Of a stretch of DNA of 64,000 nucleotides, positions 8,763 through 16,916 are shown in pieces (positions within the stretch are counted from its first letter, which is position 1; each line of letters begins with the position of its first letter). The DNA lies in assembly GCF_025847205.1 (NCBI RefSeq), contig NZ_JAOYTH010000001.1:248001-312000 (forward strand). Reading direction: 5' to 3'. The position numbers and the translations under genes are program-made. This stretch comes from Pararhizobium sp. YC-54 (GTDB taxonomy: Bacteria; Pseudomonadota; Alphaproteobacteria; Rhizobiales; Rhizobiaceae). Under the pieces are notes generated by a model that saw only the letters and a list, made by a program, of their open reading frames with translations, did no database searches and had not been told where the DNA came from.

Positions 8763-8883
8763 GCTGTCATTCCTCCTGTATATGCGGCGGGGAGCAAAGC
8801 TCGGTCCAGTACCGCGGCGTTGAATTCGTGGAATTCTTTCTGATATCTGCAGCCGAGCCGGAGCCTGGCCGCTTCCATAGCCG

Positions 8884-10161
8884 TCAGTTCAACCAGCGGG
8901 CAGGAACTGTTATGAGTTCGGGGAATAGGACGAACAGCCCCAGCAGCGCTGTGTAGGCGATGATGTAGGGCCAGACGCCGCGAATGACGCCTTCCATCCG
9001 GATGCGCGCGACACCGGCAACGACGTTTAGCACCGTGCCGACGGGCGGCGTCAGCAGCCCAACGGCGCCCACAAGCACGAACATCACCCCGAAATAGACC
9101 GGATCGATCCCCGCCCGGACAATGAGCGGCGCCATGACCGGGCCGAGAATCAGGATCGTCGGCGTCAGATCCATTGCCGTGCCGACCAAAGTGAGGAGGA
9201 TGATGATGGCGGCCATCAGCAGCCGGGGGTGACCGAGCATCGGTTCAAGGAGGCCGATCACAAGGTTGGGCAGGTCCGCCAGTGTGATCATGTAAGAGGT
9301 AAAGAGTGCTGCAGCGACCAGGAACATGACGACGGCTGTGGTCTTGGCAGCCGAGATGAAGAGTTTGGGCAGGTCGGCGATCTTCAGTTCGCGATAGACA
9401 AACAGACCGACCAGAAGCCCATAAACCGCGGCAACGACGGCCGCTTCGGTCGGGGTAAAGAGGCCCGCGCGCATCCCGCCGATAATGATGACCGGCATGA
9501 GCAGCGCCCAGAACGCATCGACTGTTGCCTTGCCGCGAACGGACCAGGGCTGGCGGGGTTGTGGCGCGACGGTCTCGCGGCGTGAGACCCACATCCAGGT
9601 GACGACCAGCACGATGGCCATCATGAGACCGGGTGCGATGCCGGCCATGAACAGTTTGGTGATGGAGATATTGGTGGCGACGCCATAGATGATGAACGCC
9701 ATGCTTGGCGGGATGATGGGAGCAATGATTCCGGCAGAGGCGATGAGGCCCGAGGAGCGCTCGACGTTATAGCCGTTCGAGCGCATCATCGGAATCAACA
9801 ATGCGGCGACTGCGGCCGTGTCGGCGATCGCCGATCCGGAGACGCTTGCGAGCAATACAGCCGCGCCGATGGCAACATAGCCGAGACCGCCCTTGATATG
9901 GCCGAGCAGGGTCACCGCCAGCTCAACGATGCGCCGTGAGATGCCGCCGGCATTCATTAATTCACCTGCCAGCAGAAAGAACGGCACTGCCATCAACGGA
10001 AAGTTGTCCGCGCCGGCGAGCATGTTCTGAGCGACGAGTTGCGCGTCGAAGAAATCAAGCTGCACCATCAAGGCGACCCCGGTCAGGATCAGTGCAAAGG
10101 CGATCGGCATGCCGAGGGCCATCAGGCCGAGCAAGACGCCCAGAAAAATCACGATTGTCAT
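8884..10161 (-). CDS. TRAP transporter large permease (DctM family)
   Basis: 425 residues with about twelve hydrophobic segments throughout, the standard size of DctM subunits that carry out Na+-coupled substrate translocation. Family blocks such as FALILTGVALMVQ, VPFFLLAGELMNAGGI, PMMRSNGYNVERSSGLIA and IIPPSMAFIIYG are present. GGAGGATATCC precedes the ATG at 10161. It is 25 bp downstream of the small permease gene and upstream of the binding-protein gene. Confidence 0.94.
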   Translation of the reverse strand: MTIVIFLGVLLGLMALGMPIAFALILTGVALMVQLDFFDAQLVAQNMLAGADNFPLMAVPFFLLAGELMNAGGISRRIVELAVTLLGHIKGGLGYVAIGAAVLLASVSGSAIADTAAVAALLIPMMRSNGYNVERSSGLIASAGIIAPIIPPSMAFIIYGVATNISITKLFMAGIAPGLMMAIVLVVTWMWVSRRETVAPQPRQPWSVRGKATVDAFWALLMPVIIIGGMRAGLFTPTEAAVVAAVYGLLVGLFVYRELKIADLPKLFISAAKTTAVVMFLVAAALFTSYMITLADLPNLVIGLLEPMLGHPRLLMAAIIILLTLVGTAMDLTPTILILGPVMAPLIVRAGIDPVYFGVMFVLVGAVGLLTPPVGTVLNVVAGVARIRMEGVIRGVWPYIIAYTALLGLFVLFPELITVPARWLN

Positions 10162-10186
10162 ATGGATATCCTCCCCACCCGTTCCG

Positions 10187-10744
10187 TCAGTGCTTGCCGC
10201 CGCGGGAAATCTCCCGCACGGCTTCCTCGGCCTCCTCCTGGCCTGTGCTCTCGCGAACCTGGACCATTTCTTCGTCCGTGAGCCGCCCCATCAGAACCCG
10301 AACCAGATCGATCGCGAAGAGCACACCCATTCCAATCGCAGCGACCAATCCGGCCGCAGAGAAGGCAGCCAGAGGCACGCCGGTTACCGGCGCATGGCTG
10401 TTCATCCCGATCACGGTCTGCTGCCAACTGCCGGCGGCAAAAAGCCAAAGCGCGTAAAGGATCAGGACGTTCGTTATGACCAGACAGATGCGTTTACCGG
10501 CTCTCGGCATTCGCAGTACCAGCATGTCGACCCCCACGTGGGCCCGCTCACGCACTGCGACAGTTGCACCGAGGAAAATCAGCCAGACAAAGGCGAGCCG
10601 CGATATCTCTTCCGATGCTGCAAAGCTGCTATTCAGCAGGTAGCGCCCCGCGGCATTGCCAAACACGAGCACGACCATCACGGCGAGAGTTCCGGCCATG
10701 ACCCATTCTATGATCTTCTGCAGCCTGTCGGCGATGTCAGTCAT
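10187..10744 (-). CDS. TRAP transporter small permease (DctQ family)
   Basis: A 185-residue four-helix membrane protein. The segments MAGTLAVMVVLVFGNAAGRYLL, LAFVWLIFLGATVAVRERAHVGVD and ICLVITNVLILYALWLF are typical of DctQ, which pairs with DctM. The C-terminus is a charged cytoplasmic tail (GQEEAEEAVREISRGG). It sits 24 bp downstream of gluconokinase and 25 bp upstream of the large permease, so the four genes form one operon. Confidence 0.92.
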   Translation of the reverse strand: MTDIADRLQKIIEWVMAGTLAVMVVLVFGNAAGRYLLNSSFAASEEISRLAFVWLIFLGATVAVRERAHVGVDMLVLRMPRAGKRICLVITNVLILYALWLFAAGSWQQTVIGMNSHAPVTGVPLAAFSAAGLVAAIGMGVLFAIDLVRVLMGRLTDEEMVQVRESTGQEEAEEAVREISRGGKH

Positions 10745-10768
10745 ATCTTCCTCCCAAGTTTAAGCCGG

Positions 10769-11317
10769 CTACCGGCTATGCGATCCGCCAAGTCCAAGCC
10801 TTTCGCAGATCTCCCGCACGAGGTGCTCTGGATCACAGTCAATATCGACGGTAATTCCCTCCTCGTCGGGGCCGGGCTCCTCCAAATCCGAAAGCTGACT
10901 GTCCAGCAGCCGGGGCGGCATGAAGTGAGACTGTCGGTCCTCCAGACGGCGCCGAATGAGCTCCGGCGCACCGCTGAGATAGACGATCGAAAGAGATCCG
11001 AGTTTCTCGCGCAGAAAGGCACGATAACGACGCTTTAGTGCCGAGCAGGCAATGAACACCGGTTCGCCGTTCTGTGAGAATTCATCGGAAGCGGCGTTTG
11101 CAACCGCTTCAAGCCAGGGCCAACGCTGTTCGTCGGTGAGCGGCGTTCCGCCAATCATCGTCTGCTTGTTTCCGGCTGAGTGGTGGTCGTCGGCTTCGAC
11201 GAAGGTTCCGCCCACACGATCGGCGATCTCCTGTGCGATCGTCGACTTGCCAACTCCGCAGACACCCATAACGAGCACGTATTTAGGCTCCGCGGCGCGG
11301 ATCGCTATCGCAACCAT
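10769..11317 (-). CDS. Gluconokinase (carbohydrate kinase, GntK family)
   Basis: A 182-residue cytoplasmic kinase with Walker A GVCGVGKST at residues 18-26 and GntK-family blocks: EADDHHSAGNKQTMIGGTPLTDEQRWPWL, CSALKRRYR and GHFMP-like SHFMPPRLLDSQL. It phosphorylates gluconate to 6-phosphogluconate for the Entner-Doudoroff/pentose phosphate routes. I place the start at the ATG at 11317, preceded by GGAGGAGGCC; the longer frame would begin inside the operator palindrome. First gene of an operon with a TRAP importer and divergent from a LacI regulator, which supports import and phosphorylation of gluconate or a related acid. Confidence 0.9.
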   Translation of the reverse strand: MVAIAIRAAEPKYVLVMGVCGVGKSTIAQEIADRVGGTFVEADDHHSAGNKQTMIGGTPLTDEQRWPWLEAVANAASDEFSQNGEPVFIACSALKRRYRAFLREKLGSLSIVYLSGAPELIRRRLEDRQSHFMPPRLLDSQLSDLEEPGPDEEGITVDIDCDPEHLVREICERLGLGGSHSR

Positions 11318-11356
11318 TGCGGCCTCCTCCCAGAGTTTTTTCGTGGAAGTGTCTCT

Positions 11357-11376
11357 AAATGATTGCGCAATCATTT
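11357..11376. promoter_or_regulatory. Perfect 20-bp palindromic LacI-family operator
   Basis: AAATGATTGC at 11357-11366 is the exact reverse complement of GCAATCATTT at 11367-11376. It lies in the 106-bp gap between the gluconokinase start and the LacI-family regulator start, and has the central CG and A/T-rich flanks typical of LacI/GntR-type operators. Binding here could repress both divergent promoters. Inferred from position and symmetry. Confidence 0.85.
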
Positions 11377-11423
11377 GTCAACTTTATTGTTGTGAAGTAT
11401 TTCGTGAATGAGTGGGAGGGAAC

Positions 11424-12449
11424 ATGCGAAAGAAAATTACAAAGAGAAAGATAACTCTCCTTGACGTAGCCAAAGCAGCGGATGTTAGCGCAATCACGGT
11501 GTCGCGTGCCTTGCGGCACCCCGCGTCCGTTTCAGCAAAACTTCGCGAACGTATTCAGCACGTTGTCGATGACTTGGGATACGTTCCCGATCCTGCGGCG
11601 AGCGCTCTTGCATCGGCGCGAACGAATGTGGTTGGAGTTCTTATCCCTTCAATCACCAACAACGTTTTCGCCGGGGTCCTGCGCGGCATTTATATGGAGG
11701 CGGAGAAGGCCGGCTATGGTATCCAGCTCGGCAACACGCGTTACTCGATGCTCGAGGAAGAGAGACTTTTGCGGGTCTTCTTAAGCCAGCGACCGGCGGG
11801 CCTGATCGTCACCGGCATCGACCAATCTTCTGCCGCACGCACGCAGTTGCTACGGGCCGACTGCCCGGTCGTGCAGATCATGGAGATCGGCGACAAGCCA
11901 ATCGACATGATGGTGGGGTTTTCTCATCGCGACGGCGCATCAACAGCCACCCAGCATCTTGTTGATTGTGGTTATACGCGAATAGCCTTTCTCGGGGCGC
12001 GGATGGACCCGCGCACCCAGAGGCGGCTCGAGGGTTTTTCTCAGTGTTTGAAGCAAGCGGGACTTTTCGACCAGCGCTTGGTCGTGACCACGCCGAAAGC
12101 ATCGACCGTGACGCTCGGATGTGAATTGTTGTCTGAGCTTCTTGCGCGAGCGCCAGATGCCGACGCCGTGTTCTGCAACAACGACGACTTGGCGCTGGGC
12201 GTTCTTTTCGAATGCCAACGCCGGCAAATCACCGTCCCGACAGATATGGGCATCTGCGGTTTCAACGATTTGGAAATGATGGCGGTTGCCAATCCTGCGA
12301 TTACCAGCGTGAGAACCTTTCGCGAAGAGATGGGGCGCGAGGCGATGGGGTCGCTCTTGGCCAGTATCGCCGGGACCGTCGTCGAACAACCGGTCATCGA
12401 CCTCGGCTACGAGCTGATCAAACGTCAGAGCACGCGGAGTGTTAAATAG
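11424..12449 (+). CDS. LacI-family transcriptional regulator (gluconate-type repressor)
   Basis: A 341-residue repressor. The N-terminal helix-turn-helix (residues about 9-30: TLLDVAKAADVSAITVSRAL) is followed by the hinge (PDPAASALASART) and a periplasmic-binding-like effector domain (VVGVLIPSITNNVFAGVLRG, FCNNDDLALGVLFECQ, GICGFNDLEMM). Like other GntR-type LacI proteins it has an extended basic N-terminus. The ATG at 11424 follows GGGAGGG (11415-11420); the GTG at 11412 would place the ribosome site inside the coding region. It is divergent from the gluconokinase-TRAP operon, which it probably controls through the palindrome at 11357. Confidence 0.92.
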   Translation: MRKKITKRKITLLDVAKAADVSAITVSRALRHPASVSAKLRERIQHVVDDLGYVPDPAASALASARTNVVGVLIPSITNNVFAGVLRGIYMEAEKAGYGIQLGNTRYSMLEEERLLRVFLSQRPAGLIVTGIDQSSAARTQLLRADCPVVQIMEIGDKPIDMMVGFSHRDGASTATQHLVDCGYTRIAFLGARMDPRTQRRLEGFSQCLKQAGLFDQRLVVTTPKASTVTLGCELLSELLARAPDADAVFCNNDDLALGVLFECQRRQITVPTDMGICGFNDLEMMAVANPAITSVRTFREEMGREAMGSLLASIAGTVVEQPVIDLGYELIKRQSTRSVK

Positions 12450-12608
12450 TCTCGAAATCAAGAGCCGGGACTTGTCCGCCGCGATGAAAACGGAGTTGGC
12501 AAACGGAGGTAGGCGAACTTCGATTGGTTCTGTCAGTTTCGCAGCGGCAACATCGCGATCATGGTCCAGCATGCCCGCCGCCTCGTCCGGCAGCATAGGC
12601 AAGGAACA

Positions 12609-13688
12609 CTAGCCGTCGCCTTCCGGCGTTTTCGCCCTGGATGTGCCCGGCGTCAGGTCGCTGATGAAATCGCCGATGCCGGGGCGTTTCAGGGCCCGGA
12701 ACGGCATTGGCCGGCACAGATCCATCGCGGCGATGCCTATGCGTGCGGTCATCAGGCCGTTGATGACGCCTTCGCCTAGTCTGGCCGACAGTTTCGAGGC
12801 AAGGCCGTGACCGAGCACCTGCTGGATCAGGCTGTCGCCGGCGGCAATCGAGCCGGTGACGGCCAGATGGGCTATCACGTCGCGCATCAACCGCAATAGT
12901 CCCAATGTACCCGGCCGGCTGCCATAAAGGTCGGCCATTGCCCGGATCAGCCGCGCCGATTCATAAATCACGTAGCCGAGATCGACGAGCGCGCGCGGAC
13001 TGACGGCGGTGACGATCGAAACGCGTTTGGCGGCGTTGAGGATCAGGCCCCTGGCTTCGCGGTCAAGCGGCGTCAGCAGTTCGCGCTCGGTCAGGTCAAG
13101 CAGGTGGGGACCGTCGATGATGTCGGTTTCGGTTTCCTTCAGCCGCAGGCGGCCGCGTGCCGTCTGCGGCTTGGCTGCAAGCAGATGGACAAGATGGGCC
13201 ATCACCTGCCGTGCGGGCTTTGCCGTTTGCGACAGGCTGGCGTCGATTGCTTCCTGTTTCAGGGCCTGGACGGCATTCAGCCGCATCAGCCCCGACAGCT
13301 CGCGGGCGATAATGACCAGGAAGGCGATCAGGCCGATCGCAACAGTCGCGATGGCGAGATAGCCGAGCCAGCCGGCCCGCGTGAAAAGATCGCGCACGAG
13401 ACCGTCGATCCAGAGGCCGACCGCCAGGGATACCAGAACGCCCAAGGCGCCGGCGGCAAGCTTTGCAAACGAGAAACGCCGTTTGCGCGGCGCGGCCTCA
13501 GGCATGTCGGGCAGGGCGCTCGTGGTTGCCGCGAAAGGATCATCCGCATCGGCCGTCATGACGACGTTGCCACTGAAACTCGCCGGCGAACGTTTTGTGG
13601 CGGCAGGCCTTTCGGCCGACGCGGATGGATCGTTGCCGATCGTGAACACAGCGGGTTTTCGCGGTGGAATCTTGGGCGTGTCGCTCAT
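12609..13688 (-). CDS. YcjF-like membrane protein (TIGR01620 / DUF697)
   Basis: A 359-residue inner-membrane protein. The first about 90 residues are Pro/Ala-rich and cytoplasmic, followed by two transmembrane helices at about 97-117 and 128-147 (LGVLVSLAVGLWIDGLV; YLAIATVAIGLIAFLVII) and a C-terminal DUF697 domain with TAVSPRALVDLGYVIYESARLIRAMADLYGSRPG. The family is induced by envelope or heat stress and is nearly always paired with a YcjX-like GTPase. The ATG overlaps the stop of that gene in ATGA, showing coupling. Confidence 0.88.
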   Translation of the reverse strand: MSDTPKIPPRKPAVFTIGNDPSASAERPAATKRSPASFSGNVVMTADADDPFAATTSALPDMPEAAPRKRRFSFAKLAAGALGVLVSLAVGLWIDGLVRDLFTRAGWLGYLAIATVAIGLIAFLVIIARELSGLMRLNAVQALKQEAIDASLSQTAKPARQVMAHLVHLLAAKPQTARGRLRLKETETDIIDGPHLLDLTERELLTPLDREARGLILNAAKRVSIVTAVSPRALVDLGYVIYESARLIRAMADLYGSRPGTLGLLRLMRDVIAHLAVTGSIAAGDSLIQQVLGHGLASKLSARLGEGVINGLMTARIGIAAMDLCRPMPFRALKRPGIGDFISDLTPGTSRAKTPEGDG

Positions 13689-15148
13689 GCCAGCCGGTCT
13701 CCGAACAGGAACTGCATGGCCCGGTCGAGCCGGATATGCGGGACGGACAGTTTTAAGCCGCCGCCGGTCTCCTCGATATGCGGTGGCCGGAAGCGGACAA
13801 AGCTCAGATCGGGCACCAGGCTTTCCTCCGGCCTTGATTCAAGGTCTTGAAAAAGTGCATCCGGATTCTTCGGTAAGTCACCGGTAAATATGGCTGTTTT
13901 CCGTTCTCCGTCAAAGGTCTCGCCGTTGATCGTTTCGCCCGCAATCGGCGTTCCGACGATAACCGGCAGCGTGTGGCCATCGTGATTGACGGTCGCCTCG
14001 CGGGTCGCCCTGACAGAGGCGATGGCCATGACCTCAAGGCCGGCGCCACTCATGCCGATACGCTCGACAGCGCGCCGGACAAGACGCTCGGTGATCCGTT
14101 CAAGCCGGTCATGGCTTTCATGGTGCAGATGGTCGGCCTTGGTGGCGGCGATCAGCACCTTGTCGATCCGCTTGGTGAGAAAGGACGACAGGAAGGAATT
14201 GGTCCCGGGCTGGAAGCTGGCCAGGACGTCGGCCAGTGCGTTTTCCAGATCCAGCAGCGATTCCGGCCCGCGGTTGATCGCCTGCAGGGCATCTATCAGC
14301 ACGATCTGCCGGTCGAGCCTGGCAAAGTGCTCGCGGAAGAACGGTTTGACCACATAGGTCTTGTAGGCCTCGTAGCGCCGCTCCATCATCGCCCAGAGCG
14401 AGCCTTTGGGCGCACGGCCTTGGGGAAGGGCGGGTAGCGGCGAGAAGGTCAGCGCCGGTGATCCTTCGAGATCGCCGGGCATCAGGAACCGGCCGGGCGG
14501 CAGCGTCGATAGCGAGCGCTCGTCCGACTTGCAGGCCTGAAGATAGCGGGTGAACACGTCGGCCAGCCCACGCGCGTCCGCCTCGACGGCAGGTGCGGTG
14601 ATGTCCAGAGAAGAGGCCAGCTTCAGCCAGCCCACGGACAGTTCCGCGCGAACACCGGTTTTCGCCCGATCCGCCGTGCGGTCGCTGAAGGTGCGAAAAT
14701 CCTGGGTGAGCAGCGGCAGATCGAGCAGCCATTCGCCGGGATAGTCGACAATGTCGATCGACAGCCTGCCGGCCGAAAAAATCCGGTTCCAGCCGCTGGC
14801 GCTTTCATAGTCGAGCGTGATGCGCAATTGCGAGATCGCCCGTGTCGAATCCGGCCAGAGCCGGTCGCGCACAAGCGCTGCGATATGGTCTTCGTACTGG
14901 AAGCGCGGCACCGCATCGTCCGGTTGCGGCTCGAGCCGGATTTTCGAGACCCGCCCAGAGCGAACGGCTTCGAAGACGGGCAGCCGGCCGCCGTTCAGGA
15001 GATTGTGGACCAGCGACGAGATGAACACGGTCTTGCCCGACCGCGAAAGGCCGGTGACGCCAAGGCGCAGGGCCGGGTTGACGAAACCCGATGCGCGGTC
15101 GGTCAACGTGTCGAGCGCAAGTCGTGCGTCATCGGTGAAACGGGTCAT
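13685..15148 (-). CDS. YcjX-like P-loop GTPase (DUF463)
   Basis: A 487-residue cytoplasmic nucleotide-binding protein. Walker A GLSRSGKT lies at residues 33-40; the Walker B-like DIVDYPGEW follows, and late blocks (VLIAATKADHLH for guanine specificity; FVRFRPP) fit YcjX. I start at the ATG at 15148. The open frame extends a further 68 codons, but those are translations of a RIME-like repeat and its flank, not protein-like. Works with the downstream YcjF-like membrane protein; role in envelope-stress response inferred from the family. Confidence 0.9.
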   Translation of the reverse strand: MTRFTDDARLALDTLTDRASGFVNPALRLGVTGLSRSGKTVFISSLVHNLLNGGRLPVFEAVRSGRVSKIRLEPQPDDAVPRFQYEDHIAALVRDRLWPDSTRAISQLRITLDYESASGWNRIFSAGRLSIDIVDYPGEWLLDLPLLTQDFRTFSDRTADRAKTGVRAELSVGWLKLASSLDITAPAVEADARGLADVFTRYLQACKSDERSLSTLPPGRFLMPGDLEGSPALTFSPLPALPQGRAPKGSLWAMMERRYEAYKTYVVKPFFREHFARLDRQIVLIDALQAINRGPESLLDLENALADVLASFQPGTNSFLSSFLTKRIDKVLIAATKADHLHHESHDRLERITERLVRRAVERIGMSGAGLEVMAIASVRATREATVNHDGHTLPVIVGTPIAGETINGETFDGERKTAIFTGDLPKNPDALFQDLESRPEESLVPDLSFVRFRPPHIEETGGGLKLSVPHIRLDRAMQFLFGDRLA

Positions 15149-15270
15149 GAATGGCAGCAAGATTTCGGGCCTTAGATACGCGTGGGATATGGCTTCACGG
15201 CCATGCATGTCATCTGCGATATAGTGCGCCGGAGCGGCCGAATAAAGGTTGCAGCCGGGCGGTTGACGAT

Positions 15271-15371
15271 TGCTGCATAATTCCTTGAAACGCGATCGAT
15301 TCAAGGAATTATGCAGCAAATTTAAAGTGCTACAGCGACTTTTCCGCGTCATGAATGACGCACGGCGCTGT
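15271..15371 (+). repeat. RIME-like intergenic mosaic repeat, copy A
   Basis: Two palindromes in fixed order. Palindrome 1: TGCTGCATAATTCCTTGAA (15271-15289) and its exact complement (15300-15318), a perfect 19-bp stem with a 10-nt loop. Palindrome 2: outer ACAGCG (15332-15337)/CGCTGT (15366-15371) around inner GCGTCAT (15346-15352)/ATGACGC (15355-15361). Between them is the linker AAATTTAAAGTGCT. The layout matches rhizobial RIME elements. It lies between the YcjX and SixA genes, 123 bp upstream of the YcjX start. Confidence 0.88.
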
Positions 15372-15376
15372 CGTGC

Positions 15377-15907
15377 TCACCGGTTGTGACTGTCCGGATC
15401 GAGCCATGCGGTCAATCTTCCACGCGGCAGAACGCCGCCGGATGGGCGTGTATCGAAGTCGATCGCTGCCAGCGCGCCCGGCGGATAACCGGCCGGGACG
15501 GCCTCGATTGCCGCCTCTTCACCAAGGATTTCGCGCAGGATTTCCTCGATCACCGGATTGTGCCCGATCACCATCAGCGCTGAAAGGGCAGGGTCCTGGC
15601 TGCCGATGATGTCGCGATAGACATTTTCTCCGCCGGCGTAGAGCCCGTCGACATAGCGGATCTCCAGCTCCTCGGTCATCGCGCGGCGCAGCGCATCTGC
15701 CGTCTGGCGGCAGCGCACGGCGCTGGAGCAGAGAACGAGCTCCGGCCGCAGGCCCTGGTCAGCCGCCATCTCAGCAACGATCCCGGCATCGGCAAAGCCG
15801 ATCTCATCCAGCGTCCTGTCGAAATCCTTCTGTCCCGGGAGCGCCCAGCCGGCCTTGGCATGCCGCAGAAGGTAAAGGCGAAAAACCGGAGCAGGCGCAG
15901 CGGGCAT
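15377..15907 (-). CDS. SixA-type phosphohistidine phosphatase (histidine phosphatase superfamily)
   Basis: A 176-residue phosphoglycerate-mutase-fold enzyme. The catalytic LLRHAK motif (His16) and the second conserved segment VIGHNPVIEE are present, with the SSAVRCRQTADALR block between. SixA enzymes dephosphorylate phosphohistidine, for example on HPt proteins. The ATG at 15907 places the RHG motif at the usual distance from the N-terminus; the frame continues about 107 codons upstream through sequence without protein character. RIME copy A abuts its 3' end. Confidence 0.88.
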   Translation of the reverse strand: MPAAPAPVFRLYLLRHAKAGWALPGQKDFDRTLDEIGFADAGIVAEMAADQGLRPELVLCSSAVRCRQTADALRRAMTEELEIRYVDGLYAGGENVYRDIIGSQDPALSALMVIGHNPVIEEILREILGEEAAIEAVPAGYPPGALAAIDFDTRPSGGVLPRGRLTAWLDPDSHNR

Positions 15908-16392
15908 GGGGATATCCTGGAAATGGCATTGCCGCCTGAATGGCGACGTCGGTCGTTCGGCTCCGTATGCGCTTTTGTCCGCCGGGACCGGCGAAAGATC
16001 AAGCCACCGCGATCTGTTTTCCAAAACGGCGCGGCCGCGATTGCATGCTTGCGCCTCGGGGCGGCGAGGCGATGGTGACTGACCGACGCAGCTGGCCCGA
16101 AGGGTGGAGAAAAAAGATATGCCTAATTCTTGTGCGACGGAGAATTGCAAAAAACCACACCCGCACCCTTTGCCGTGCCTGTCATGCAACTTTAGCGATG
16201 GATATACGCGATGCCGGCCGCAAGACAATTTTGCGAAAAATCCAAAATCTGTAATTTTGATGAAATATTAGCCTGTTAGCCTTTCTCGTAAGCAAGGCTT
16301 AAAAAACGGTGGGCTGTTTTTCAAAGACTTGAAACGGCGCGTGCATGGGTCTATACACCGCCGCACATGAGATGTTCTTCAGGAGAATCGCG
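15908..16392. other. 485-bp intergenic region upstream of dksA
   Basis: Divergent promoter region for the SixA gene and dksA. Its right half (about 16180-16320) is distinctly AT-rich. Apart from a candidate dksA promoter I see no gene. Confidence 0.5.
16329..16356 (+). promoter_or_regulatory. Candidate housekeeping promoter of dksA
   Basis: CTTGAAA (TTGAAA at 16329-16334) and CTATAC (16351-16356) are separated by 16 bp, resembling the alphaproteobacterial sigma-70 pattern CTTGAC-N16/17-CTATAT. It lies 37 bp before the TTG start of dksA. Confidence 0.4.
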
Positions 16393-16812
16393 TTGAGTGA
16401 GAAGATCGATCTTAGTTCCTTTGTCCTGTCGGAGACTGAGGAATTCATGAATACCAACCAGCGTGCATATTTTAGAGCAAAACTGAACGCCTGGAAAAAC
16501 GACATCCTCCGTGAGGCGCGCGAAACGCTCGGGCACCTGGCTGAGGAAAGTGCAAACCACCCTGATCTTGCAGACAGAGCATCGTCGGAAACCGACCGGG
16601 CCATCGAGCTTCGGGCACGGGACCGGCAGCGCAAGCTGATCTCCAAGATCGATGCGGCCCTGCAAAGGCTTGACGAGGGAACCTACGGTTACTGCGAGGA
16701 AACCGGCGAACCGATCGGACTGAAGCGTCTCGACGCAAGGCCGATCGCCACCTTGTCGATCGAGGCGCAGGAGCGTCACGAGCGTCGGGAAAAAGTCTAC
16801 CGCGACGAGTAA
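16393..16812 (+). CDS. dksA: RNA polymerase-binding protein DksA, single-cysteine type, TTG start
   Basis: A 139-residue coiled-coil factor that binds the RNA polymerase secondary channel with ppGpp and tunes rRNA and amino-acid promoters. The coiled-coil tip (about residues 30-95) carries KNDILREARETL and ETDRAIELRARDRQRKLI. The C-terminal finger has only one of the canonical cysteines (Cys101 in YGYCEETGEPIG); the others are Thr, Gly or Ala, a state known for alphaproteobacterial DksA. I choose the TTG at 16393, which follows AGGAGA (16381-16386) at ideal distance and gives the family's N-terminus SEKIDLSSFVLSETEEFM. The upstream ATG at 16345 has no ribosome site. A strong terminator follows. 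Confidence 0.95.
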   Translation: MSEKIDLSSFVLSETEEFMNTNQRAYFRAKLNAWKNDILREARETLGHLAEESANHPDLADRASSETDRAIELRARDRQRKLISKIDAALQRLDEGTYGYCEETGEPIGLKRLDARPIATLSIEAQERHERREKVYRDE

Positions 16813-16833
16813 TCGTTTCAGTCTCAAACATGA

Positions 16834-16868
16834 AAAACGGCGCGAGATGATCGCGCCGTTTTTGTTTT
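16834..16868. terminator. Strong bidirectional intrinsic terminator
   Basis: AAAACGGCGCGA (16834-16845) pairs with TCGCGCCGTTTT (16851-16862) as a 12-bp stem with a 5-nt loop, followed by a T-rich tract. The A-run on its left makes it work on the minus strand as well, so it can end both dksA and the convergent FliO-like gene. Confidence 0.92.
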
Positions 16869-16916
16869 TATTGGTTTTTACAATTGGCTCGTTTGCCACC
16901 CGCCGTTTCGGCCGGC

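Noticed and set aside
15149..15352. N-terminal extension of the YcjX frame
   Set aside because: The extra 68 codons are the translation of RIME copy A and flank; the family starts at the ATG at 15148.
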